Below, piece by piece: positions 45,813 through 54,374 of a stretch of 64,000 nucleotides of DNA. The notes beneath the pieces are model-generated. The model had not been told where the DNA came from. It made no database searches and was given only the letters and a program-made list of their open reading frames with translations. Position numbers and translations under genes: made by a program. The stretch's first letter is position 1; every line of letters begins with the position of its first letter. Source of the DNA: Hyphomicrobium_A sp963726795 (GTDB taxonomy: Bacteria; Pseudomonadota; Alphaproteobacteria; Rhizobiales; Hyphomicrobiaceae); contig CAVSDD010000003.1 in NCBI GenBank assembly GCA_963726795.1, positions 558,001 to 622,000 on the forward strand, read 5' to 3'.

Positions 45813-47060
45813 ATGGGCAAGACAACAACCGTCTCTCCCTTTGCTCCCAAGGGGCTTCCTGATGTGGCGCCGATTGCCGGTGTCCGCTTCGCGACCGCCG
45901 AGGCCGGCATTCGCTACAAGGGCCGCACGGATCTGCTGCTGGCCGTGCTCGATCCGGGAACTGTTGTCGCCGGGGTGCTGACGCGCTCGCGCACGCGTTC
46001 GGCTCCCGTCGAGTGGTGCGCCAAGGCGCTCAAGACCGGCAAGGCGCGCGCGCTCGTCGTCAATTCGGGCAACGCCAATGCCTTCACCGGCAAGAAGGGC
46101 CGCGATGCGGTCGAGATCACGGCTGATGCTGCGGCGAACGCGGTCGGCTGCCCGAGGGATGAGGTCTTCATCGCCTCGACGGGTGTCATCGGGGAGCCGA
46201 TGCAGGCGGAGAAATTTTCGCATCTGCTGGCAGGCCTCGCGCGTGAAGCAAAGCCCGACGCCTGGCACGGCGCCGCATGCGCCATCCTGACCACGGATAC
46301 CTTCCCCAAGCTCGTGACGCGGACCGCCAGGATCGGCGGGGTCGAGGTGACGCTCGCGGGCTTCTGCAAGGGCGCCGGCATGATCCAGCCCGACATGGCG
46401 ACGATGCTGTGCTTCGTATTCACCGATGCTCCGGTTGCGCGCGCGGCCCTGCAGCCGCTGGTGGCGCAGGCGTCCGACGTCACGTTCAACTGCGTGACCA
46501 TCGACGGCGATACCTCGACCAGCGACACGCTTCTCGTCTTTGCCACCGGTGCCGCCGAGCGCCGCGGCGCCCCGCGCATCAGCGATCCGGGCGATCCGCG
46601 CCTCAACGACTTTGCCGAGGCGCTGCACGGCTTGTTGCGCGAGCTTGCGATGCTCGTCGCCAAGGACGGCGAGGGGATCACCAAGTTCGTCACCGTGAAT
46701 GTCGAGGGTGCGGAAAGCGACAAGGCCGCGCGCACGATCGCATTGGCGATCGGCAACTCGCCGCTCGTCAAGACCGCGATCGCGGGCGAGGATCCCAACT
46801 GGGGCCGCATCGTGATGGCGGTCGGCAAGGCCGGCGAGGCGGCCGACCGCGACAAGCTCTCGATCTGGTTCGGCCCGCACCTCGTCGCCACGGAGGGCGA
46901 GCGGGCGCCGTCCTACGAGGAGGCGGTCATCGCGCGCTACATGAAGGGGGCCGAGATCGCGGTCCGCGTCGACGTCGGCATCGGCCCCGGCCGCGCCACG
47001 ATATGGACCTGCGATCTGACGCACGGCTACATCGACATCAACGCGTCGTATCGCAGCTGA
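45813..47060 (+). CDS. argJ: bifunctional glutamate N-acetyltransferase / amino-acid acetyltransferase
   Basis: 415 residues. ArgJ transfers the acetyl group from N-acetylornithine to glutamate, closing the cyclic arginine pathway, and may also use acetyl-CoA. Motifs: LVVNSGNANAFTG, FIASTGVIGEPM, and the autoproteolysis site KGAGMIQPDMATMLCF, cleaved between Ala196 and Thr197, the latter becoming the nucleophile. C-terminal GEDPNWGRIVMAVGKAG is also conserved. Follows the EAL gene on the same strand. Confidence 0.97.
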   Translation: MGKTTTVSPFAPKGLPDVAPIAGVRFATAEAGIRYKGRTDLLLAVLDPGTVVAGVLTRSRTRSAPVEWCAKALKTGKARALVVNSGNANAFTGKKGRDAVEITADAAANAVGCPRDEVFIASTGVIGEPMQAEKFSHLLAGLAREAKPDAWHGAACAILTTDTFPKLVTRTARIGGVEVTLAGFCKGAGMIQPDMATMLCFVFTDAPVARAALQPLVAQASDVTFNCVTIDGDTSTSDTLLVFATGAAERRGAPRISDPGDPRLNDFAEALHGLLRELAMLVAKDGEGITKFVTVNVEGAESDKAARTIALAIGNSPLVKTAIAGEDPNWGRIVMAVGKAGEAADRDKLSIWFGPHLVATEGERAPSYEEAVIARYMKGAEIAVRVDVGIGPGRATIWTCDLTHGYIDINASYRS

Positions 47061-47122
47061 CTGACGCACCGCTGTCGCCCACGCCGCCGGAGCGCGGCAT
47101 GGGCGAGCCTCTTGGGCGTCAG
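47061..47122. terminator. nested hairpin between convergent genes
   Basis: Outer arms CTGACGC (47061-47067) and GCGTCAG (47116-47122); inner 12-bp arms at 47076-47087 and 47094-47105 with one mismatch. It sits between the argJ stop and the stop of the convergent small gene and probably ends both transcripts, though there is no T-run. Confidence 0.6.
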
Positions 47123-47313
47123 TGCTTGTGGCGCGAGTAGTGGTGCACCTCGCACTTCTTCACCCAACGCGTGCGCTTGTGGCCGTGCGACCAGGTTGTC
47201 TTCTTCACCCAGTGGCAGCTGTAGGTGTTGCGCTGACCAGCTTCCGCCGGCGTTGGCGCGGCAGACATGGCGATCGGCAGCGCCAACAGACACATTGCAA
47301 CGAAGTATTTCAC
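47119..47313 (-). CDS. small secreted basic Cys/His/Trp protein
   Basis: 64 residues from a GTG (47313) preceded by AGGAGA with 5 bases spacing. Signal peptide KYFVAMCLLALPIAMSAAPT up to about AEAGQ, then a mature part of about 40 residues rich in Lys, His, Trp and Arg with two Cys (YSCHWVKKTTWSHGHKR, then KKCEVHHYSRHKH). The two cysteines could form a disulfide. Family not recognised. Convergent with argJ. Confidence 0.7.
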   Translation of the reverse strand: MKYFVAMCLLALPIAMSAAPTPAEAGQRNTYSCHWVKKTTWSHGHKRTRWVKKCEVHHYSRHKH

Positions 47314-47582
47314 GATCTTCTCCTCTTCCTCGTTTCTGCCTTTTTGTTCACCTTGCGCGTGCGTCTTCGCGCGTTTGCGCAAGTAAGTTAGGAACGCGAG
47401 TAACGCGCTTCGTCCGTCGCCCTCCGGCGCGAGCAATGCTCGGATGCGCGGATAAAAATCCGGCCAGGCGCGACATCGCGCTCCGCAAAATCACGCGAAC
47501 GCAGTGAATAGGCGGGCTGACAAGAGCTGGTGGATCGGGCCATACTGGCGCGCGAGAATCATCGTCCGACCACGCATCTAAG

Positions 47583-48620
47583 GTGAACCGCTTGGCGAGA
47601 GCCGCAACGATCGCAGTGACGAGCTTGCTCGCCGTCGCGTGCTGCTCGGGCGCCGCAGCGGCCGGGTCCGCGCTGCTGTTCGATGCCGACAACGGCCACG
47701 TGCTCTACGCCGAGGATCCCGACACCCCCTGGTATCCGGCCTCGCTCACCAAGATGATGACCGCCTACCTCGCGTTCGAGGCGATCCGCGATCACAAGGC
47801 GACGAACGACACCAAGATCTTCATGTCGCAGCTTGCGCGCAGCCAGCCGCCGACCAAGCTCGGCCTCAAGGTCGGCGCCGACATAGCGCTGGGTGACGCG
47901 CTCACCGCTTTGATGATGCGCTCGGCCAACGACCTCGCGGTCGCGATCGCGGAAGGCCTCGGCGGCGACGTTCAGTCCTGGGTCAAGATGATGAACCAGA
48001 AGGCCGCCGATCTCGGCATGTCGCACACGCACTTCATCAATCCGAACGGGCTGCCGGCCGAGCAGCAGGTGACCACCGCGCGCGACATGGGGCTGTTGGC
48101 GCAAGCGCTGCTGCGCGATTTCCCCGACCGCATGGGGATCTACGCGATGACCGAAGCGACCATCAACAAGATCCAGATCGGCACGCACAATTCGCTGCTC
48201 GGGAGCTATCCCGGCGCCGACGGCATCAAGACCGGCTACACCTGCGCGTCGGGCTACAACCTCGCGGCCAGCGCCACGCGTGACGGGCACAAGCTCATTG
48301 CCGTGCTGCTCGGCGAGGAATCGAACGCCAAGCGCACTGCGCGCGCCGCCGCACTTCTCGACAGCGGGTTCCGGACGCGCGAGTGGAAGGAGCTGTATCC
48401 GATCGCGCGGGTCGACAACCTGCCCTATCAGGTCGGCGGCGGGTTTGAGCCCGATTCCGTCATGCTCGCGCGCTTCCGCGACTGCGCAGCGCCTCCGCCC
48501 CCGCCCAAGGAGACCGCGAGCGCCAGCGACAACAAGACGGTGGCTGGCGCGAAGCCGAAGAAGCCCGCGGCCAAGCACGTGGTCAAGAAGAAGAAACGCC
48601 ACGTGCGCCCGATCGACTGA
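47583..48620 (+). CDS. D-alanyl-D-alanine carboxypeptidase (PBP5/6 type)
   Basis: 345 residues from GTG 47583. Signal peptide TIAVTSLLAVACCSGAAAA, then the serine peptidase S11 domain with all three motifs: SxxK in YPASLTKMM (Ser54-Lys57), SxN in MRSANDLAVAIAEG (Ser114-Asn116) and KTG in GADGIKTGYT (216-218). Trims the terminal D-Ala of peptidoglycan pentapeptides, thereby supplying tetrapeptide donors for L,D-transpeptidases. The C-terminus is Lys/Ala-rich and basic (KPAAKHVVKKKKRHVRP). Convergent with gshB. Confidence 0.95.
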   Translation: MNRLARAATIAVTSLLAVACCSGAAAAGSALLFDADNGHVLYAEDPDTPWYPASLTKMMTAYLAFEAIRDHKATNDTKIFMSQLARSQPPTKLGLKVGADIALGDALTALMMRSANDLAVAIAEGLGGDVQSWVKMMNQKAADLGMSHTHFINPNGLPAEQQVTTARDMGLLAQALLRDFPDRMGIYAMTEATINKIQIGTHNSLLGSYPGADGIKTGYTCASGYNLAASATRDGHKLIAVLLGEESNAKRTARAAALLDSGFRTREWKELYPIARVDNLPYQVGGGFEPDSVMLARFRDCAAPPPPPKETASASDNKTVAGAKPKKPAAKHVVKKKKRHVRPID

Positions 48621-48635
48621 TCGCGGCTTGCCGCG

Positions 48636-49584
48636 CTAGCGCTTCGCGACCTTCGCCTCGATCGCGTCCCAGATCAGCGCCGCGATGTCGGCTCCGCCGA
48701 ACGCCTTCGCCTGGCGGATGCCGGTCGGCGAGGTGACGTTGATCTCGGTCAGATAGCGCCCGATCACGTCGATGCCGGCGAACAAGAGCCCGCGCCGTTT
48801 CAGCTCCGGTCCTAGCCGCGCGCAAATCTCCTCGTCGCGCGCCGTCAGCTTGGTTGGCATGCGCGGTGCCCCCGACGTGCAGGTTGGAGCGGGTCTCGCC
48901 CTTCATGGGCACGCGATTGATCGCGCCCGCCACCTCGCCGTCGACGAGGATGATGCGCTTGTCGCCGTCCTTCACCTCGGGCCGGTACTGCTGCACCATG
49001 AACGGCTCGCGGAACACGGTCTGGAACAACTCGACGAGCGAGGCGACGTTGGTGTCCTCGGGCGAGATGCGGAAGATCGCGGCGCCGCCGTTGCCGTACA
49101 GCGGCTTCAAGATGATGTCCTTCATCTCGGCGCGAAACGCCTGCACGTCTTCCAGCGAGCGCGTGACGATGGTCGGCGGCATCAGATCGAGGAAGTCGAG
49201 GACGAAGATCTTTTCCGGCGCGTTGCGCACCTGCGCCGGGTCATTGACGACGAGCGTCTTGGGGTGGATGCGCTCCAGCAGGTGCGTCGTGGTGATGTAG
49301 GACATGTCGAACGGCGGGTCCTGGCGCAGCAGCACCACATCGCGCTTCGACAGATCCTCCGTACGGTGCCGCGACAGCTTGTAGTGCGCGCCGATCTTGT
49401 CCTCGACCTTGAGAGTTGCGCCGCGCGCCAAGAGCTTGTCGCCGTGCAGGGCGAGGTTGGGCGGGGTGTAATAGAAGAGATTGTGCCCGCGCTTCTGCGC
49501 CTCGAGCAGGATCGCGAAGGTTGAATCGCCGCGGATGTCGATCCGCTCGATCGGGTCCATCTGGCAGGCGACCTTCAGGGGCAT
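48636..49584 (-). pseudogene. gshB: glutathione synthetase, one frameshift
   Basis: ATP-grasp ligase joining gamma-glutamylcysteine and glycine; ~315 residues when restored. From ATG 49584: VACQMDPIERIDIRGDSTFA, LLRQDPPFDMSYITTTHLLE, DIILKPLYGNGGAAIFRI, MVQQYRPEVKDGDKRIILVD. After NLHVGGTAHA (about 48862) the frame breaks. The rest follows in another frame from 48860 to 48636: PTKLTARDEEICARLGPELK, LLFAGIDVIGRYLTEINVTS. The break is at GGCATGCGCGGTGCCCCC, near a GCATGC and a C5 run. Glutathione synthesis is normally retained in this order, so an assembly indel is likely. Confidence 0.9.
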
Positions 49585-49676
49585 GGGGGGCTCTGTCGTT
49601 TGCCGGGTTACGGGGGAGACGTAGCCAACGCGCGCGGTCGACTGTCAATCGCCGCGACATGGTTTCCTCTACTTCG

Positions 49677-49979
49677 TTACAGCCCATCGGGAATGTGGCG
49701 GGGCCAGCGCCGGGGCACCATAAGCACCACGTCAAAATGCAGGTCATAGCCGTGATAGCGCGTGCGCTGGGCGAGCCAGGCATCGGCCGCGCGGCGGATG
49801 CGGGCAGCCTGCCTTGCCGTGATCGCCGATTGGGCGTCCTCCAGGGTCGCGCGCCGCTTCACCTCGACGAACGCCAGCCGCTTGCCGCGCACCGCGATGA
49901 TGTCGATCTCGCCCGTGCGCGTTTTGACGTTGCGGCCGAGGATGCGGTAGCCCTTCGCGACCAGTGCCGCCGCGGCCAA
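49677..49979 (-). CDS. UPF0102/YraN-family endonuclease-like protein (N-terminus unclear)
   Basis: 100 residues from TTG 49979: VAKGYRILGRNVKTRTGEID, IIAVRGKRLAFVEVKRR, ITARQAARIRRAADAWLAQ. This is the YraN fold with the nuclease-like D/E-VK core. The homology clearly starts earlier: upstream in the same frame lies LADRRGRLRRGRLSEILAAA. No start codon precedes it before the in-frame rsmI stop, whereas a GTG overlapping that stop is in another frame. A single indel near 50055 would give a normal ~120-residue protein coupled to rsmI. Confidence 0.8.
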   Translation of the reverse strand: MAAAALVAKGYRILGRNVKTRTGEIDIIAVRGKRLAFVEVKRRATLEDAQSAITARQAARIRRAADAWLAQRTRYHGYDLHFDVVLMVPRRWPRHIPDGL

Positions 49980-50063
49980 GATTTCCGAAAGGCGACCGCG
50001 CCGCAGTCTTCCGCGCCGGTCGGCAAGACCCGGACTCGATATCGGCGCGGCGGAAGGGACCCG

Positions 50064-50966
50064 TCACTTTGCGCTCCGCAGTCCAAGCTCATAGACGCGC
50101 GAGCGCGACACGCCGAGATCCTGCGCCACGGCCTTGGCCGCGTCGCGCAAGCTCATCTGCGGCAGCAACCGGGCGAGCGCCGCCTCGATGTCGGCATCGG
50201 TAACGTCGACGGGCATCGGCGGCGCGACGAGGATCACCACCTCGCCTTTGATCGTGCGCTCGCTCACCTGGGCAGCAAGTTCGCCCAGCGGCGCGCGCAG
50301 CACCTCCTCATGCAGCTTGGTCAATTCGCGCGCGAGTGCGGCTGAGCGGTCGCCAAGCCCCGCGGCGAGGTCGGCAAGCGTTTCCGCCACGCGCGATGGC
50401 GCTTCGTAGAAGAGCAGCGTCGCAGGAATGTCCTTGAGCTCGGCAATGCGGGCTTTGCGCGCGACCGATTTCGGCGGCAGAAAGCCCGCAAAGAAGAACG
50501 CATCCGTCGGAAGTCCGGCAACGAGCAGCGCCGTCAGAGCGGCGGACGCGCCGGGCAGGGCCTCGACGTGGTGCCCGGCGTCGAGACAGGCGCGTACGAG
50601 CTTGAGCCCGGGATCGGAGACAAGCGGCGTGCCGGCGTCCGAGATGAGCGCCATGCGCTTGCCCGCGGCGAGCTCTTCAAGCACCTGCTCGCGGTCGCGG
50701 TCACTCGAGTGCTCGTGATAGGGGCGCGTTTGGCCGGTGATCCCGAAGTGCGTCAGCAACGTGCGGCTGTGGCGGGTGTCCTCGCACAAGATCACATCGG
50801 CGCGGGCAAGCACGGTGAGTGCCCGGATCGTGATATCCCCGAGGTTCCCGATGGGAGTTGCCACGAGGTAGAGGCCCGGCCGCAGCTCGGCACCGATCTG
50901 GCGCTCGACCTCCCGGCCCGCGCCCTCCGCGATTGCACCGAAATTAGCCTCATCGCGATGACGCAT
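50064..50966 (-). CDS. rsmI: 16S rRNA (cytidine(1402)-2'-O)-methyltransferase
   Basis: 300 residues. SAM-dependent 2'-O-methylation of C1402 in the ribosomal P site. Tetrapyrrole-methylase fold: GLYLVATPIGNLGDITIRAL at the N-terminus, ILCEDTRHSRTLLTHFGI, ISDAGTPLVSDPG, ALPGASAALTALLVAGLP, and a C-terminal helix-turn-helix-like part (LRDAAKAVAQDLGVSRSRVY). Followed by yraN and gshB and divergent from the LpoA-like lipoprotein, the classical arrangement. Confidence 0.96.
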   Translation of the reverse strand: MRHRDEANFGAIAEGAGREVERQIGAELRPGLYLVATPIGNLGDITIRALTVLARADVILCEDTRHSRTLLTHFGITGQTRPYHEHSSDRDREQVLEELAAGKRMALISDAGTPLVSDPGLKLVRACLDAGHHVEALPGASAALTALLVAGLPTDAFFFAGFLPPKSVARKARIAELKDIPATLLFYEAPSRVAETLADLAAGLGDRSAALARELTKLHEEVLRAPLGELAAQVSERTIKGEVVILVAPPMPVDVTDADIEAALARLLPQMSLRDAAKAVAQDLGVSRSRVYELGLRSAK

Positions 50967-51171
50967 AGGGCATTTCCTGCCGGACCGGCTTAAGGCCGCC
51001 CAATTGTTGACGATAGTGCCAAGGAGGCACTTCCCCCTAGGCGGGGGACCGGCTAACGAGCTTTATAGGAGTCGTTACACCGTTCGAGCCGCCCAGACCA
51101 TGATGTGGGGCCTGATTTGGGGCAATGGTCCGGCGGCAGGTGACGTTACGGCTCTGGGGGGCCACCGCTTT

Positions 51172-52434
51172 ATGGGGATACGGACGGAGCCGCTAGGAGC
51201 CTGCGCGCATACGGTTCGCGCGATGGTTCTCGGCGCGCTTTGCGCCCTGCTGGCAGCCTGCTCCACCGGCTCGGGATCCGCCGAGGCGCCGACCGCCGCG
51301 CTGACGCCTCAAGGCGGCGCGCCGGGTGCCCCATCCGGAAAGGCGCCGGTCAAGATCGCCCTGCTGTTGCCGCTTGCCGGAATGGGCGAGCAGGCGGCGC
51401 TTGCCAAGAGCCTGAAGCAGGCGGCCGAGATGGCGCTGTTTGAAGTCAACGATCCCTCGATCCAGCTCGTGACCAAGGACGACGGCGGCACCGCCGAAGG
51501 CGCGCGCGCCGCGGCCGAAGCCGCGACGAAGGACGGCGCCGAGATCATTCTGGGTCCGCTTCTGTCGCAAGCTGTGAGCGGCGCAGCGCCCGTCGCGCGC
51601 CAAGCGCACGTGCCGATGCTGGCGTTCTCCAACGACGTGAAGGTGGCGGGCGACGGCGTCTACCTGCTGAGCTACTTGGCCGAGCAGGAGGTCGATCGCA
51701 TCGTTCTCTTCGCCGCAAGCCGCGGCAAGCATCGCTTCGCAGCGCTCATTCCCCAAGGTGCTTACGGCGATGCGGTGCAAGCCGCCTTCCGCCGCGTGGT
51801 TTCCTCGACCGGCGGCACCGTCTCGCTCATCGAGCGTTATCCGCCCACGGCCAACGGCATGCTGGGGCCGACGAAGCACATCGTCGAGGAGATCAAGCGC
51901 GGCGAGGACGAGCTGGCGCCGATTGATGCGCTATTCCTCCCCGGAGGCCGCGAGGCGCTGCCGCAGATCGGCCCGGTGCTCGCCTACTCGGGGCTAGACA
52001 CCAAGAAGGTGAAGCTGCTGGGCACGGGCGCCTGGGACTTTCCCTCGATCGGGCGCGACGATGCGTTCGTCGGCGGCTGGTACCCGAGCCCCGATCCAAC
52101 TCCCTGGCGCGGATTCGCGGAGCGCTACGCCAAGACGTTCGGCACCGCGCCGCCGCGCTTGGCGAGTGTCGCCTACGACGCGGTCGGCATGGCGATTTCG
52201 CTGGCGTCCAACCCGGTCGGCGCACGCTACACGCCCGACACCCTCACGCGGCCGCAGGGCTTTGCCGGCGTCGACGGCATATTCCGCTTCCAGCACGGCG
52301 GATTGTCCGAGCGCGGGCTTGCGGTGCTCGAGGTGCAGAAGTTCGGTTCGGCCGTGGTCGACGGGGCGCCGGGCTCGTTCGGGCCAACCAAGATGTCGGC
52401 TGCCGATGGCGAATTGCACGTGGCGCCCCGCTAG
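51172..52434 (+). CDS. LpoA-like lipoprotein (penicillin-binding protein activator)
   Basis: About 420 residues from ATG 51172; ATG 51223 is also possible. Lipobox LCALLAACS marks a lipoprotein. The body is a periplasmic-binding-protein fold (KIALLLPLAGMGEQAALAKS, EIILGPLLSQAVSGAAPVAR, ASRGKHRFAALIPQGAYGDA, DALFLPGGREALPQIGP, LGTGAWDFPSIG). In gammaproteobacteria LpoA activates PBP1A from the outer membrane; the alphaproteobacterial homologue keeps the binding fold but not the N-terminal TPR domain, so the role is inferred from position next to rsmI. Confidence 0.85.
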   Translation: MGIRTEPLGACAHTVRAMVLGALCALLAACSTGSGSAEAPTAALTPQGGAPGAPSGKAPVKIALLLPLAGMGEQAALAKSLKQAAEMALFEVNDPSIQLVTKDDGGTAEGARAAAEAATKDGAEIILGPLLSQAVSGAAPVARQAHVPMLAFSNDVKVAGDGVYLLSYLAEQEVDRIVLFAASRGKHRFAALIPQGAYGDAVQAAFRRVVSSTGGTVSLIERYPPTANGMLGPTKHIVEEIKRGEDELAPIDALFLPGGREALPQIGPVLAYSGLDTKKVKLLGTGAWDFPSIGRDDAFVGGWYPSPDPTPWRGFAERYAKTFGTAPPRLASVAYDAVGMAISLASNPVGARYTPDTLTRPQGFAGVDGIFRFQHGGLSERGLAVLEVQKFGSAVVDGAPGSFGPTKMSAADGELHVAPR

Positions 52435-52449
52435 TAGGCGCCCCGATCG

Positions 52450-52848
52450 CTAAGCAGCCGTGCGGGCCTTGTCGGCCGCCGCAGCCGGCTCAAGCCTGCT
52501 GGCTTCCTCGAGGACCGCGCGCAGCGGCGAGGTGTCGATCTCGACGCCCATCGGCGCGACATGCGGCATGACGACGGAAAGCTCGGCCAGCATCTTGCGC
52601 AACGTGCGCTCGGCAACTTCGACGTGGTGAGCTGCAACGCTCTGCAGCCGTCCGATCCGCTCGCGCTCATCGTCGGCGACGAGAAGGATGGTGCCCACGT
52701 GCTGGGAAAGCTCGGTTGCCGATTGCTCGATCGTCCGCGGGTTCAAACGCTCGGCGATGGCCGGATGCGCGGCGCAGAGAAGGTCGACGGCGCGCTCGCG
52801 CGCTTTGCCGGCTCCGTACATGGCGATTTCGAGAAGCTGCTCGAGCAT
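52450..52848 (-). CDS. hypothetical helical protein
   Basis: 132 residues, no signal or membrane segment. Predicted all-helical (LLEIAMYGAGKARERAVDLL, ELSQHVGTILLVADDERERI, VAERTLRKMLAELS), ending in an Ala-rich tail. Coding-like composition without long low-complexity runs. No family recognised. It is convergent with the LpoA-like gene (16 bases apart). The 235 bases upstream (52849-53083) show no gene. Confidence 0.6.
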   Translation of the reverse strand: MLEQLLEIAMYGAGKARERAVDLLCAAHPAIAERLNPRTIEQSATELSQHVGTILLVADDERERIGRLQSVAAHHVEVAERTLRKMLAELSVVMPHVAPMGVEIDTSPLRAVLEEASRLEPAAAADKARTAA

Positions 52849-53083
52849 GGCTTGCCGGGCTATCCTGTTCGGACGCGCACAAACCGGCGGGTGGGCTCAG
52901 CGAGTTGCATGAGGAACGCGTGAGCGCTCGCTCTAAAACAGCGGCGAGCCCCCTCGCCTTGATCGTCAGCTTTTCAGACAAGTCTTAAGAAAACATTTAC
53001 CACGCCGGATTGTATCGGCGCTGCAGCGGCATGGCGAGCAGCGGATGCGCCGCGCGCTCAGATTGGACGGGAGTGGCGCAAGC

Positions 53084-54280
53084 TCAGCGGGTGGCGCTCT
53101 TGGTTTTGGGCGTGCTCGTGTCGGACGCGGAAACCGACTTCTGCTCGGCCTTGCTGGCTGGTGGCGGCGCCGCCTGCGCGACCGCGGCTGCTGCCGCCTG
53201 GTCGGCGGTAAAGCGGTAATGCCCGGTGATCTCGCGGGCGAACAGCGCGTCCTCGATCAGCGGGCCCCAGCCGCGATTGTGCACGATCATGGGCCGGCCC
53301 GAGGGCGCGATGCGGTCGGCCACGACGGCGATATGCAATTGCGAGCCGCGCCCTGAGGGGCGGCTGTAGGTCACGATGTCCCCGGGCCGGTAGTCCTCGA
53401 CGAAATCGGTGATGGGGAGCGAGTTTCCGTATTGCGCGAAGAAGCGGCGCAGCGTCCCGACGCGGCGGTGGTCGATGCTGCTGTCGCCGGTGCCGAGCTT
53501 GGCGCGGTGCACCAGCACCTGCAGGTCGATGCCGAGCGCGCGGTAGGCGCGCACCACCACGTCGGTGCAGACCCCGTAAAGCGGGGAAACATCGCCCATC
53601 GGGAAGCCGATCTGGCGGTAGCCCTCCGAATAGATCACGAGATCGAGCGTCTGCGCGGTGGCAGCATTGGCGAGGCGGCGGCCGAATTCGGCCGGCGTCA
53701 GAGATTTGGGTGGCGTTGATGCCGCGGCGCGCGCCGGCAGCAGGCAGCGGCCGACGTCGCCTCCCCGGGAGCCGGCGGCAATAAGAATGGGCGGCGTCGG
53801 CGTAGGTGCAATCGCTTCCAGCGGCCCGCGCGTTGCGGTCATGACCGGGGCCAGCGTCGCCATGGCAACCGGGGCCATCGGGCGCATCACCGCGGTCGAG
53901 GCCAGCGGCTCCACGATCGCCTTGCTGGGAGACAGCGGAACGTCCTGCGCGCGCACGATCTCGCGTTGTGCCGGCATCTGCAGCGCGCCGACCGCAACGG
54001 TGATCGCAAGCATGGGGGCGAGCAGGACTAACAAGGTTGCACGGTCCTCGTTGGCGCGCGCAGAGACCTTCGCCGCGGCTGCGATCGCTGCATCTGGCCT
54101 AGGTGATTCGGTTGAGTTGCGCATCGACCCCAACTCGGGGCCCAGGTCCGATTCGGGGACAGCAGAACTCGGCGCGACCGCCGGGGTGGCCGCACGGCGT
54201 CTTGGTTGCCCGGATCCGCGCTTGCCTGTTGACTTGCCTCGGCGCGGAGCCTTCGCGGGCTTGGTGGATTGGCTCGTCAC
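53084..54280 (-). CDS. DUF1287 domain protein with basic N-terminal tail and membrane anchor
   Basis: About 398 residues from GTG 54280; ATG 54124 is an alternative. N-terminal basic stretch (KAPRRGKSTGKRG), one transmembrane helix (LLVLLAPMLAITVAVGALQM), a Pro/Ala linker, then DUF1287 from about residue 215: FGRRLANAATAQTLDLVIYS, PLYGVCTDVVVRAYRALGID with a Cys, RFFAQYGNSL, GDIVTYSRPSGRGSQLHIAV with a His. The Cys/His/His layout suggests an NlpC/P60-like papain fold, so a peptidoglycan-related role is possible (inference). Ser/Thr-rich C-terminus. Lies downstream of gluQ on the same strand. Confidence 0.8.
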   Translation of the reverse strand: MTSQSTKPAKAPRRGKSTGKRGSGQPRRRAATPAVAPSSAVPESDLGPELGSMRNSTESPRPDAAIAAAAKVSARANEDRATLLVLLAPMLAITVAVGALQMPAQREIVRAQDVPLSPSKAIVEPLASTAVMRPMAPVAMATLAPVMTATRGPLEAIAPTPTPPILIAAGSRGGDVGRCLLPARAAASTPPKSLTPAEFGRRLANAATAQTLDLVIYSEGYRQIGFPMGDVSPLYGVCTDVVVRAYRALGIDLQVLVHRAKLGTGDSSIDHRRVGTLRRFFAQYGNSLPITDFVEDYRPGDIVTYSRPSGRGSQLHIAVVADRIAPSGRPMIVHNRGWGPLIEDALFAREITGHYRFTADQAAAAAVAQAAPPPASKAEQKSVSASDTSTPKTKSATR

Positions 54281-54374
54281 ACGCGGTGTGCCCCACGGGT
54301 CCCTCGCTCTAACCCTTACTGCAGAAAAGATAAAAAGACCACGAGGCCCCCCTGCGGCAGGCGCCGATCGCGTG

